Shown: positions 13,701-29,451 of the stretch, in pieces | How positions within the stretch are numbered: position 1 is the stretch's first letter | Layout of the letters: every line of letters starts with the position of its first letter | Assembly: GCA_964035015.1 (NCBI GenBank) | Contig: OZ036008.1 | Coordinates: 3,288,112 to 3,352,111 of the forward strand | Source: Corallium rubrum | Taxonomy: Eukaryota > Cnidaria > Anthozoa > Scleralcyonacea > Coralliidae | Direction: 5' to 3' | DNA length: 64,000 nucleotides | The notes under the pieces: model-generated | Seen by the model: the letters and a program-made list of their open reading frames with translations, nothing else | Told to the model about the DNA's origin: nothing | Database searches by the model: none | Position numbers and translations under genes: made by a program

Positions 13701-16700
13701 ACTGTATACCCAGTTGACCATGTAGCCAGTTGACTGCATAGCAAGATGACCATGTAGCCAAACTACATACTTAGTCAAATAAACATGTAGCCAGTTGACT
13801 GCATAGCCAGATGACCATGCAGCCAGATGACTGCATAGCCAGATGACCATGCAGCCAGATGACTGCATAGCCAGATGACCATGCAGCCAGATGACTGCAT
13901 AGCCAGATGACCATGCAGCCAGTTGACTGCATAGCCAGATGACCATGCAGCCAGATGACTGCATAGCCACATAAACATGTAGCCAGTTGACTGCATAGCG
14001 AGATGACCATGCAGCCAGTTGACTGCATAGCCAGATGACCATGCAGCCAGTTGACTGCATAGCCACATAAACATGTAGCCAGTTGACTGCATAGCGAGAT
14101 GACCATGCAGCCAGATGACTGCATAGCCAGATGACCATGTAGCCAAACTACATACTTAGTCAAATAACCATGTAGCCAGTTGACTGCATAGTCAGATAAC
14201 CATGTAGCCAGTTGACTGCATAGCCAGATGACCATGTAGCCAGTTGGCTGCATAGCCAGATGACCATGTAGCCAGTTGACTGCATAGCCAGATGACCATG
14301 TAGCCAGTTGACTGCATAGCCAGATAACCATGTAGCCAGTTGACTGCATAGCCAGATAACCATGTAGCCAGTTGACTGCATAGCCAGATAACCATGTAGC
14401 CAGTTGACTGCATAGCCAGATGACCATGTAGCCAGTTGGCTGCATAGCCAGATAACCATGTAACCAGTTGACTGCATAGCCAGTTGACCATGTAGCCAGT
14501 TGACTGCATAGCCAGATAACCATGTAACCAGTTGGCTGCATAGCCAGATAACCATGTAACCAGTTGACTGCATAGCCAGTTGACCATGTAGCCAGTTGAC
14601 TGCATAGCCAGATAACCATGTAACCAGTTGGCTGCATAGCCAGTTGACCATGTAGCCAGTTGACTGCATAGTCAGATGACCATGTAGCCAGTTGACTGCA
14701 TAGCCAAACTACATACTTAGTCAAATAATCATATAGCCAGTTGACTGCATAGTCAGATGACCATGTAACCAGTTGACTACATAGCCAGATGACCATGTAC
14801 CCAGTTGACTGCATAGCCAGATGACCATATAGCCAGTTGACTGCATAGCCAAACTACATACTTAGTCAAATAATCATATAGCCAGTTGACTGCATAGCCA
14901 GATAACCATGTAGCCAGTTGGCTGCATAGCAAGATGACCATGTACTTGCCTAATCCAAGGCATTTATCCCATTCAGTTGACTGCATAGCTAAATGTGGAC
15001 CATATAGCCAGATGACTGCATGCCATGTAGCCAGTTGACCATGTAGCCAGTTGACTGCATAGTCAGAGACCAGGCAGTTGACCATGTAATCAGTTGACTG
15101 CATACTGCATAGCCAGATGACTCACTATGTAGCCATTTGACAGCCTAGCCAGATGACCATGTAGTCAGTTGACAGCCTAGCCAGATGACCATGTAGCCAG
15201 TTGACAGCCTAGCCAGATGACCATATAGCCAGTTGACAGCCTAGCCAGATGACCATGTAGCCAGTTGACAGCCTAGCCAAATGACCATATAGCCAGTTGA
15301 CAGCCTAGCCAGATGACCATGTAGCCAGTTGACAGCCTAGCCAAATGACCATATAGCCAGTTGACAGCCTAGCCAGATGACCATGTAGCCAGTTGACAGC
15401 CTAGCCAAATGACCATATAGCCAGTTGACAGCCTAGCCAGATGACCATGTAGCCAGTTGACAGCCTAGCCAAATGACCATGTAGCCAGTTGACAGCCTAG
15501 CCAGATGACCATGTAGCCAGTTGACAGCCTAGCCAAATGACCATGTAGCCAGTTGACAGCCTAGCCAGATGACCATGTAGCCAGTTGACAGCCTAGCCAG
15601 ATGACCATGTAGCCAGTTGACAGCCTAGCCAGATGACCATGTAGCCAGTTGACAGCCTAGCCAAATGACCATGTAGCCAGTTGACAGCCTAGCCAGATGA
15701 CCATGTAGCCAGTTGACAGCCTAGCCAAATGACCATATAGCCAGTTGACAGCCTAGCCAGATGACCATGTAGCCAGTTGACAGCCTAGCCAAATGACCAT
15801 ATAGCCAGTTGACAGCCTAGCCAGATGACCATGTAGCCAGTTGACAGCCTAGCCAAATGACCATGTAGCCAGTTGACAGCCTAGCCAGATGACCATGTAG
15901 CCAGTTGACAGCCTAGCCAAATGACCATATAGCCAGTTGACAGCCTAGCCAGATGACCATGTAGCCAGTTGACAGCCTAGCCAAATGACCATGTAGCCAG
16001 TTGACAGCCTAGCCAGATGACCATGTAGCCAGTTGACAGCCTAGTGAAATGACCATGTAGCCAGTTGACAGCCTAGTGAAATGACCATGTAGCCAGTTGA
16101 CAGCCTAGTGAAATGACCATGTAGCCAGTTGACAGCCTAGCCAGATGACCATGTAGCCAGTTGACAGCCTAGCCAGATGACCATGTAGCCAGTTGACAGC
16201 CTAGCCAGATGACCATGTAGCCAGTTGACAGCCTAGCCAGATGACCATATAGTCAGTTGACAGCCTAGCCAGATGACCATATAGTCAGTTGACAGCCTAG
16301 CCAGATGACCATGTAGCCAGTTGACAGCCTAGCCAGATGACCATGTAGCCAGTTGACAGCCTAGCCAGATGACCATATAGCCAGTTGACAGCCTAGCCAG
16401 ATGACCATGTAGCCAGTTGACAGCCTAGCCAAATGACCATATAGCCAGTTGACAGCCTAGCCAGATGACCATGTAACCAGTTGGCAGCCTAGCCAGATGA
16501 CCATGTAGCCAGTTGACAGCCTAGCCAGATGACCATGTAGCCAGTTGACAGCCTAGCCAAATGACCATGTAGCCAGTTGACAGCCTAGCCAGATGACCAT
16601 GTAGCCAGTTGACAGCCTAGCCAAATGACCATGTAGCCAGTTGACTAGAGACATTCCAAAACTCTCGATGGGAATCCTGAATAAAACAGCCCATTTTTAT

Positions 16701-17085
16701 AATAACAATATTTTATGTCCATGTTCTAAGAATGTTCAACCGTAATAACCGTCTTGTTACAGTGTTTCTATTTAATCCCCAACTTATGCCATTTTTGGCG
16801 CTTCAATTTGGAGTCGTCTTTCATGCTTTCCTCAATCCTCACACAGATTTCACTAACCTTACGATTTATGGCCACCCCATCTTCGCAGTCCAGTACAACG
16901 GTGTCTGCCTTCAAACTTGCAGCTTTCTTAATCTTTCTCTCGTCGTTCCCAGGAATGTAAAGCAACGACCTTCGTGGAGGCAAAGTATCAGTGCTTGCAA
17001 AACGCTTAGCCAGAACGTTAATTCCACCAAAACAGCGAACAGCATTCGGGAGATTTCTACAAGAAACTCTCCCTAACGCCGCCAT
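4633..17085 (-). CDS. CLYBL: Citramalyl-CoA lyase, mitochondrial (complete gene, 7 exons)
   Basis: Exons in transcript order: 17085-16858, 13026-12835, 10816-10627, 9565-9452, 8340-8287, 8176-8052 and 4728-4633. All junctions have GT/AG and the phases agree; they sum to 999 nt, i.e. 332 residues plus TAA, close to the roughly 340 residues of human CLYBL. The family cleaves (3S)-citramalyl-CoA in mitochondria, in C5-dicarboxylate (itaconate) catabolism, and protects vitamin B12 enzymes. Visible HpcH/HpaI (TIM-barrel) motifs in order: LLYIPGNDERKIKK, VLDCEDGVA, VAVRINS, LLVPKVE, YVESALGLLN (metal-binding Glu), AVVFGSDDF (metal-binding Asp), MGFTGKQVIHPSQ, and a C-terminal QMIDMPLVKQA. The ATG at 17085 starts an Arg/Ala-rich mitochondrial-type leader; an in-frame ATG at 17139 is a less likely start. 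Introns hold MITEs and several minisatellites. The protein match is recognition from memory of the family, not a search. Confidence 0.93.
5034..5240 (+). repeat. Partial TTAA-flanked MITE (AGTGCC family)
   Basis: TTAA at 5030-5033, then AGTGCCCATATCATGG, with the internal TTTCATCTTCATGGACTTTT block shared with 11360-11689 and 33133-33449. The right end is lost. Confidence 0.65.
5600..6400. other. Unclassified stretch inside CLYBL intron 6
   Basis: The GC-richer block 5890-6380 looks like an inserted element but has no recognisable domain, tail or duplication. ORFs there are short and unrecognised. Confidence 0.3.
6400..7800. mobile_element. Palindromic element interrupted by a hAT-like element
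   Basis: Inverted arms about 6440-6540 and 7653-7730 share AATTTCCGTCGTTCAT and ACACCTTGGGGGCCTGGGAC (one copy degraded). The inner element 6680-7652 sits between them. Confidence 0.5.
6680..7652. mobile_element. hAT-like element, 8-bp target duplication
   Basis: Long inverted repeats (about 230 bp) begin CATAGAGATCATATA and end in its complement. GTCCCAGG flanks both sides (6672-6679 and 7653-7660). No transposase was seen. Same family as 41126-42587. Confidence 0.75.
7815..7945. repeat. Diverged half of the AGTGCC-family MITE
   Basis: Contains AGCGAAAAAGTCCATGAAGA and the AGATATATTACAAATCTTC block of the family, inverted relative to 5034-5240. Confidence 0.5.
8052..8176 (-). CDS. CLYBL: CLYBL exon 6
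   Basis: Encodes KQVIHPSQLDIVNKAFSPSS to FEKQQKEGV, with the conserved QVIHP substrate-site loop and the W-x-x-ELVEAF helix. Acceptor ATTTAG, donor GTT|GTGAGT, phase 0. Confidence 0.92.
8287..8340 (-). CDS. CLYBL: CLYBL exon 5
   Basis: A 54-nt exon encoding DLTTLQREAVEGAKMGFTG. Acceptor CATTCAG, donor ACTG|GTATGT. It joins exons 4 and 6 in the conserved G-x-MGFTGKQ segment. Confidence 0.92.
8350..8590. repeat. A/G-rich low-complexity tract
   Basis: AAAATGAAATAAAATGAAC-like units grade into GGAGGAAAGCG-like units. It lies just upstream (minus sense) of CLYBL exon 5. Confidence 0.7.
8840..9378. repeat. Purine-rich minisatellite in CLYBL intron 4
   Basis: About twelve units of roughly 40-60 bp built on GAGCAGAGCAGAGTGGAGGA plus AACGGGGGAAAGTGGAAGAG. 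One strand is almost pure purine, so several frames stay open. Not coding. Confidence 0.92.
9452..9565 (-). CDS. CLYBL: CLYBL exon 4
   Basis: Encodes GATRTEDAKELLFARQS to GLQAIDMVHIDYK. Acceptor ACACTTTAG, donor AAAG|GTTTGC, phase 1 at both ends. The ORF running on from here across the purine-rich repeat is not coding. Confidence 0.92.
9635..10035. repeat. Degenerate ACGTTACGCTACGTT repeat with an insertion
   Basis: Irregular units of TACGTTNNNAGACGT flank an inserted segment at about 9690-9885. That segment matches, inverted, 50420-50640 (shared ATTCATTAATAATTCATGAA and AGTGTTTCATCAGGATT). Confidence 0.65.
10055..10600 (-). repeat. Dispersed repeat, copy B
   Basis: Inverted copy of the segment at 500-1030; its end at about 10600 lies just before CLYBL exon 3 (10627). 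Confidence 0.6.
10627..10816 (-). CDS. CLYBL: CLYBL exon 3
   Basis: Encodes INEKLFAVAKSVKP to FFADIG, including YVESALGLLN and the metal-site segment VVFGSDDF. Acceptor TTTCAAG; donor ATAG|GTGCGT leaves phase 1. Confidence 0.92.
10934..11201. repeat. Two-unit repeat of GTCGTTTCAACGTTGAA type
   Basis: Two copies of about 125 bp containing TTTGCATTTTCAACC, CGTCTGGGAGTGACGTCGTT (or a variant) and many AACGTTGAA palindromes. It ends GCCCGCTGG. Probably a MITE. Confidence 0.6.
11360..11689. mobile_element. TTAA-flanked palindromic MITE (AGTGCC family)
   Basis: TTAA at 11356-11359 and 11690-11693. Ends AGTGCCTATCACCTCTACAG and its complement, with arms of about 160 bp. TTAA duplications are typical of piggyBac and Kolobok elements. 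In CLYBL intron 2. Confidence 0.8.
12099..12396. mobile_element. MITE of the CATAGTCAATCGAGA family
   Basis: 298 bp with inverted ends CATAGTCAATCGAGATATGG and complement; TTTTGAC flanks both sides. Other copies at 33470-33767 and 38690-38985, and a split copy at 19728-21820. Confidence 0.8.
12615..12768. repeat. 17-bp tandem repeat beside CLYBL exon 2
   Basis: About nine units of AAAGGTCAAAAATGTCG with few changes. The short Lys-rich ORFs it creates are not genes. Confidence 0.93.
12835..13026 (-). CDS. CLYBL: CLYBL exon 2
   Basis: Encodes 64 residues, starting IEARNVISNVL and ending VPKVEYVSHLEW, with the conserved RINS and PKVE strands. Acceptor TTATCTTAG and donor TGG|GTAGGT, both phase 0. 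Confidence 0.93.
13130..16655. repeat. 3.5-kb, 32-bp minisatellite in CLYBL intron 1
   Basis: The unit is two 16-bp halves, TAGCCAGTTGACTGCA plus TAGCCAGATGACCATG. Block 1 (about 13130-15110) keeps this form. Block 2 (about 15120-16650) has TAGCCAGTTGACAGCC as the first half, with an alternating AAATG/AGATG pattern giving a 64-bp higher-order period. Block 1 reads open on the minus strand in all phases because 32 is not a multiple of 3. Those long ORFs are artefacts. Confidence 0.97.
16858..17085 (-). CDS. CLYBL: CLYBL exon 1
   Basis: Encodes residues 1-76: a leader beginning MAALGRVSCRNLP, then RRSLLYIPGNDER and DTVVLDCEDGVAINRK. The donor AAG|GTTAGT follows Lys76 in phase 0. The ORF runs past the donor, but the read-through residues do not resemble the family. 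Confidence 0.92.
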
Positions 17086-17235
17086 TTTGCTCCGCGGGTA
17101 ACACACGAAGAAATCCCGCGTGGAACTTGATGACGTCACAAGCTATTTTTACAGTTTCGTTTTGAAAAATGTATTTTTTTACTTTAGCGATATCGATTAA
17201 ACCAATTTATTTTGTCTGCAAAATTCTACATTCTT

Positions 17236-17468
17236 AAAGCCGTAATCAAACGAGAACAAAAGTCATCGCAAGTTTGCAGTCACGCTATCTCAGCCAGCCT
17301 CTCTGAATAATTTCCCGAAAATATTATGTACCGTGACAAAGTTAAAACTTGTGTAAAACGTAACACTCATGAAATCTTTATTTTGTTAATTTGGGTGTTC
17401 GAACGACCGCCACAGAAATTTGTGACTGCCAACTTGCGATGACTTGCGTTCTCGTTTGATTAGGGCTT
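17236..17468. mobile_element. MITE upstream of CLYBL
   Basis: Inverted ends around AATCAAACGAGAACAAAAGT and ACTTGCGTTCTCGTTTGATT. It lies 150 bp upstream of the CLYBL start and could overlap its promoter. Confidence 0.6.
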
Positions 17469-17469
17469 A

Positions 17470-18245
17470 TTTGAAAGCTTGTCAGAAAAACAAGATGGCG
17501 GCCAGATATCAAACAGTCAGCACACTTCAAGTGTCGATTACAAAGTGAAAGCTACCGACACCACTCCACTTAAAACCACTCCACCCACCACTTCATCCAC
17601 AAAAACTAATCATGATAAACCACAGCACCCAAAGGATTTTCGGAAACGGCCACATAACCATGCCAAACATCAACACAAATCACGATACTCCCACCAACCA
17701 ACACCACCACCACACCAGTCACCACTGTCCACTCACACCAATCCACTGTTGCATCTTGTGAGGAACAAGAAGTTCTCCACCATATACAACATATTCATGA
17801 AAGGAAGGCAATAAATACCTTCTTTCACACAACATCCACCAGAAGAGCCTGCAGCCAAAATCGAGACAAACGCCATCAAAGACAAACATTAACAAAACAC
17901 ATCAACAACAAACTATTGGTCAATCATTTTTGGAAAGCTGAATAGACAAGGATTAAATTGATATGGGTTATATTTAATTTGTTCCCCTCGATTGAGCCAT
18001 TTTATCTCCTGAGCTGATAGACTAATTGTTTGACTTTCAAAGTAAGATTTAGATGCTATAATTTTTCCGGACGATAAGGCATTTTAGTGTTTCTCTTACA
18101 AAAGCAGAAATTTCTGTTATTTCAAGTTTTCAACCATTTTCCCTTTTTCGCAATTTTTGACAGTTTCCTGATAGAGTTTTGAAACCTAACTCGAAACCAA
18201 GTTGTTTTGAATCTTCATCTAAAGAAGAGGGTTAATTTTGTGGTG
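17470..18245. other. A/C-rich unclassified stretch
   Basis: An ORF at 17479-17814 is rich in Thr, His, Pro and Lys and has no recognised domain. No other structure was seen. Confidence 0.3.
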
Positions 18246-18469
18246 CACTATGACACAATTTTTTTTTCTGTATTTTTTTTCTGATTTTCACCAATTTTAA
18301 AATGTTTTATAGTTGGGGAAGAAAATCCAGAGATTTTTAACTGTCCGTAATTTCTGAATCGATAATTTCTAGACTGAGCAATTATTACGGTGTAAAAATC
18401 TGCTTGCTCATGCAAGACACTCATATTTCTGAGTTTAATAGTTCTCACACAGCCAACACAGCCTAGACA

Positions 18470-18831
18470 CGACCTCGTACCCAGGGTCATTTGTAGGGAA
18501 CTGGGCCAAGATGGCGAATAAAACAAAATGGCAGGAACAAATGGCCCTGGGTGGAGGCTAGCTCAAAATGCGCAGTATATTGCGCATTTTATTAACTTGA
18601 ACTCAGTTCTTTACATAGTAATTTTACCTAATTACACCTAATTATTGTATGGTTTAAAATATAATTTCCCGTGCCGTGTGCAGGAACAACCGACAAGGTC
18701 AAAATACAATTTTTTAAAAAAAATACAAAATCAAACCGTCTGGTTTACGCCATAAGCAAGCCTCCACCAGGGCCATTTGTTCCCGCCATCTTGGCCCAGT
18801 TCCCTACAAATGTCCCTGGGTACGAGGTTGA
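18470..18831. mobile_element. MITE with CTCGTACCCAGG ends and 9-bp duplication
   Basis: Inverted ends around CCTCGTACCCAGGG. GCCTAGACA at 18461-18469 and 18832-18840. A 9-bp duplication suggests a Mutator-like transposase. Confidence 0.8.
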
Positions 18832-19186
18832 GCCTAGACATAGGCTTTTTAGTGGCGCGAACATATTCATTATGGACTTGGAAGGCTGAAAGTTGCTCCG
18901 AAAGTAAAATTTTGTATAGAATTGACCAAAATTCCTTTTAGTATAATGTCTTCACAAAACACAGGTTGTTCGTCACTGGTTGGACACCCAGTCATGCACC
19001 AGTCGCCAGAGAAAGTGCGAGTGTCCGGCTGCTTGTAGAGCCACTTCCCCAATTACTTCTACAAGTTAAATACGTTTATTTCTTGAAACAAAGTTTACAC
19101 AACACACACACAAATTAAAAACTTATTGTCCGTTTCAGTTTAATTTTCAGCGCGCGGTTCGGAACTTCGTTGCCAGTTGGCAATCT

Positions 19187-19702
19187 CGTCCCCAGGGCGT
19201 TCGTGAGAAATGCGCCGACGCACGAAAACACCCTGGCAAAGACTGGATTTTGGCGGGAGGACGTTAAGAAATATTTCAATACGTTTAGAAGATTTCCCGG
19301 CGAGTTCAGCACACTGGAAAGACAAAAGACTCGGTAAGAGTATTACAAAAGATACGCTATGCGTACATATATCTGCGCCAAACCCGTTAGAAGAGAATAA
19401 GACTAAAAGATACTCCCGAATTTGCTTTCAATCACTATCCACCATTGTTCGTACCATTGAAGAAAATTCGGAAAGTGTATTGTCCGCGATGTAATTGTCG
19501 CGCATTGGTTAGAGTTAAACAAAAAAATTAACAGACACACACATACATGCTTTTCACAGTTCGCTTGCACGGATTCAATGTTTTCAAAATGGCGGGAAAA
19601 GGTTCCAAATAGATTGAAATATTTTGACACGTGATCTCCGGCCTTATTCAGCGCGTTCTCTAGCCTCGCCGCATCTTCTCACGGATGCCCTGGGAACGAG
19701 AC
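19187..19702. mobile_element. Related element with TCTCGTCCCCAGGGC ends
   Basis: Inverted ends TCTCGTCCCCAGGGC and GCCCTGGGAACGAGA are about 500 bp apart. AGTTGGC lies on both sides, but the duplication is imperfect. Confidence 0.55.
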
Positions 19703-20034
19703 TGGAAAGTTGGCTACTAAGTTCTGGTCAATGAAGCTATGGTCCGGAACTTGGCAAACTTCAAAGCGTCTATAATGAGCTGTGATTTTCTGTTGAGACG
19801 GTCCTCACCGTGAACTAACCTTTTGTTTTTTCGTTTATTAATATTTAAATAACACGGTTGAGTGATTTCTGTTGAATGATTGCTCATTATACCAAAAATA
19901 CATTGTCCTCACCGTACACAAATTTGCATACCGTAAATGTTCGATTTAGCGCCGCTCTCGATTAAGCGCCGCATCCAGAAGCAGGATAATTTAATAAGCG
20001 CCGCTGTCGATTAAGCGCCGCACATTCGAAAAAG

Positions 20035-20994
20035 ATGAATCAGCAAAAAAACACAAACCGATATGTTGACGATTCCTTTATTCTTTTTCGGTCTCGCGAT
20101 CATATTTTACCTTTCCTTAATTACTTGAATTCTCAACATCCCAGTATCCAATTTACACATGAAATTGAAAACAATAACTCACTTTCCTTTCTTGACATCC
20201 AAATTCAACGCTTGAATGGCAAATTTGTAACTTCCGTTTATCGTAAACCAACGTTTACTGGGCTTTTCACAAATTTTGAAAGTTTCATACCACTTGTGTA
20301 TAAAAAGGGCTTAGTAATGACTTTACTTTTTCGTTATTTTAACATTTCTTCCTCCTACACAATTTTTCACGAAGAACTAGAGAAATTTAAAAGTATCATG
20401 CTTCAAAATGGTTATCCTATCAAATTTTTAGATAGTTGTATTCGCAAATTTCTTGAAAAAATTTTTTGCCCAGCGTCTAAAATTACCACAGCACCCAAAC
20501 GTATCATTTTATTTACACTTCCGTTCACCGGTCAACACTCCCTTCAAATTCGCCAACAAATCGTTAAGCTCTTTGCTTCTGCTTTTCCACAAATTCAACT
20601 TCGTGTTGTTTTTAAACCTATTAGACGCCTTTCAAGTTTTTTCCGTTTTAAAGATCAAATTCCTTTCGCTTTAAGATCACGCGTAGTTTATAAATTTAAG
20701 TGTCATGACTGTGAGTCATTGTATGTTGGTGAAACCATTCGCCATTTACACACGCGTGCTTCTGAACACATGGGAGTTTCGGCTTACACGGGAAAGCCTC
20801 TTTCTTTGAGTTCCTGGTCTGGAGTTTTAGCACACCACAAAAAAACCGGCCACCCTGTTTCTTTAACAGATTTTTCTATTCTAAGCTCTTCTTCTTCCAA
20901 TTTTGAACTCCTCCTTAGAGAAAGTCTGCTTATTAATAAGTTAAATCCTTCACTCAACGCTAAAATCAGTTCTCTTCCTTTAAACTTATTTTGA
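20035..20994 (+). pseudogene. Penelope-like element: 5'-truncated RT plus GIY-YIG endonuclease
   Basis: The open frame begins just before RYVDDSFILF, the RT catalytic motif C, so the fingers and most of the palm are missing. It keeps the segment FLDIQIQRLNGKFVTSVYRK, the thumb, and a C-terminal GIY-YIG domain: YKFKCHDCESLYVGETIRHL, RASEHM, and the Glu of LLLRESLLINKLNP. This RT/GIY-YIG order is typical of Penelope-like elements. The ATG is probably incidental. No stop breaks the 319 codons, so the insertion may be fairly recent, but a protein lacking most of the RT cannot be autonomous. Confidence 0.88.
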
Positions 20995-21185
20995 TTTATA
21001 CACACGTTTTTCTTTATATTTTTCTTACTTGTCTTGACACATAACTGAAAACATTCTATCATACCTGTTACTTCACACTGTAATTTATTAACTGTCACTT
21101 CCACCCCTCTCTCAGTTACTCATTTCCTGTTACTGTAAATATATTAGCATATAAGTCGAGATAACCTTGTAAATAATTATTCACT

Positions 21186-21220
21186 CTGAAGATGTTGCAG
21201 GATTAGCAACGAAACGTTAG
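21186..21220 (+). ncRNA. Hammerhead-like motif in the Penelope-like 3' region
   Basis: CTGAAGA (21186-21192), hairpin GTTGC/GCAAC (21194-21198 and 21206-21210), then GAAACG. This resembles the hammerhead core, but there is an extra T before stem II and no convincing stem I. It may be degenerate. Confidence 0.35.
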
Positions 21221-21332
21221 TTTTAATAAAAATTTGAAATAACTCATGTCTCTTTCAATATGGGGCTTTTTAAAATTATATGCTGGGCTTTAATATTCCT
21301 GACAAGATTACGCTTTCCGCCTGGTTCGTCTA

Positions 21333-21560
21333 TTGCTACAAACCGATACGCTAACATATCAACATATCGTTAATACATCACTGGAGTTTTTCGCCGGTCA
21401 AGGTCGCGAGGTACTTCGATCGCAGCTGTCCATCCTAAAACAGCCGGACACAAATCCCTATGAAGTCTCTGATTCAGATGTCGAAGATGCCTCTGATCCA
21501 CATCTATGGATAGACGACGATACAGAAGGCGATGACCAGGACGTTGACGTTCTTTTTTGA
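21333..21560 (+). pseudogene. Possible transposase C-terminal tail
   Basis: 75 codons ending in an acidic tail (DSDVEDASDPHLWIDDDTEG), inside the TA-flanked transposon and after the Penelope-like insertion. Pogo-type transposases often end in acidic tails; no catalytic motif is visible. Confidence 0.35.
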
Positions 21561-22056
21561 ATTTATTGTGCTATTGGGTATTATGAAAATTATTGGGTTA
21601 AATTTATTGGGTTTTTCTATGGATAATTAAAGTTGTGTTATGAGCATTTTGTTAACTTTTTTTAATAAGCGCCGCACCAAAAGATTGCAAATTTTAATAA
21701 GCGCCGCGGCGCTAAATCGAACATTTACGGTAAACGCGAACAAAAAGATACAACAAAGGCTTTTGCTGAGTTTCCAGACCATCTCTCAATTGAGTATGTT
21801 CTGGTCGACCAGACTTCCTCTTGATACAATTTGTTCAGGAAAATAGGTGATTAATCATTCTTCAACTTCAAATTACTAATTGCATAGTAACAGAATGGCC
21901 CAAAGCTGGACTTGAATCATACATTCGAACTTCAAATCGAACTTCGACATCAACGTCGAATTTAGAAACGTAATTGGAAACTTGGCAACCCGCGCTACCG
22001 AACCGCGCTCTCAAAAGGGAACTCAAACATAGAATAACCAGTTTCTTATTTTACGT

Positions 22057-28391
<6,335 letters not shown>

Positions 28392-29269
28392 GTAGGATTG
28401 GCCAAGTGGGCTTACCTTGGTCCATGAAAAAGTAGGCGCGCATTGGGGGTATCTCGGTATATGTAAGAGTTAATTACCGAGAACCAAAGCTTTTAGCCAA
28501 ATACAGCCCGAGGGGCCGCAATAACTGGGTTATTTAATAGTTGATGAAGTTTTCTAAAAAACATATCAATTACTATATATTGCATGCCCTGGTGACCGGG
28601 AAAATATCTAGATATTGTCCTGTTGACCATGGCAATATGTATATACAACCCTCGAATTTTTAATGGTCGGTTCTCTTGGCTTGGGATGTATCGTAGATAC
28701 ATCTCTAGGAAGAACAAAGAAAATCGACTCAACTATTAAATGACCTCGATTATACCCAAGTGTTTTGCGCACCAATATTAAACCCTTATTGAATGAGCTT
28801 AATTATGATATAAAGAATTATTCACACAGGCTGAGACCAAGGTGGTGGTCAGCGGTGTCTCAAATACAAATATTGACGATGGAATAATTAACACGAACCT
28901 TATATCCAATAAGAACTGAGTTTGTTATTAAGTGTCGAAAATTTTATATTACAACATTATTGGTCAATTTTATGAGCAGTTGGTTATTTCTTTTCATTGG
29001 ATAATGGGAAATGATTAAATTTATGAAATGACAAATTCTCAAATATTGCAAGCTTCCTTCAAAATTCTCAAATTATCCAAATGCTGAAAATATATTTCAA
29101 ACTTCTTTCAGAATAATGAAAAATACATTGCGATGTTGATTGACAACTGACAACCGATACAAGTTCATAAAACAGGCCCGCGGTGTTTGGTCAGCAGTAT
29201 TGTTTAGTGTCGTACTATTGTTTAGCGTAATTCAAAATTTCAAATGTAAAAAAATTGTAAACAAAAAAA

Positions 29270-29451
29270 ATGAATGTGATAAGCGAAGAGAAAAGTCGTT
29301 TTTATGGTTGTTATTTATTGTATTGTTTAAATCCCAAGTACAAGGGTCGTACTTATATTGGGTTCACTGTTGATCCCAATCGAAGAATAAAGCAGCATAA
29401 TGGCGGAGTAGAGAAAGGAGGAGCATACAAAACTAGCAAGAAGGGACCATG
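29270..29451 (+). CDS. SLX1: SLX1 exon 1
   Basis: Starts at ATG 29270 ([13 protein letters not shown]) and ends in the middle of Trp61 (KKGPW) at donor TG|GTAAGT. Carries the GIY and YIG strands and the RRIKQHNGG helix. Confidence 0.95.

Larger units (their letters stand above)
19931..21730. mobile_element. TA-flanked DNA transposon (pogo/Tigger-like), 1.8 kb
   Basis: Inverted ends CCGTAAATGTTCGATTTAGC and complement, with TA on each side (19929-19930 and 21731-21732). Sub-terminal AAGCGCCGC repeats. It contains a Penelope-like insertion and a possible transposase tail (21333-21560). The superfamily is inferred from TA duplications. Confidence 0.75.
19728..21820 (-). mobile_element. CATAGTCAAT-family MITE split by a later insertion
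   Basis: The halves 19728-19930 and 21731 to about 21820 join to restore the 298-bp family order (GGCAAACTTCAAAGCG ... AATTTGCATA, then AACGCGAACAAAAAGATA ... TTTCCAGACCATCTC). The split is exactly at the TA of the inner transposon. Confidence 0.8.

Noticed and set aside
13581..14814. Minus-strand ORFs up to 347 codons with repeated WLHGHLAMQS
   Set aside because: The 32-bp minisatellite lacks stops in block 1 and rotates through all frames; it lies inside CLYBL intron 1.
13130..16655. CRISPR array
   Set aside because: The units are contiguous with no unique spacers and lie in a eukaryotic intron.
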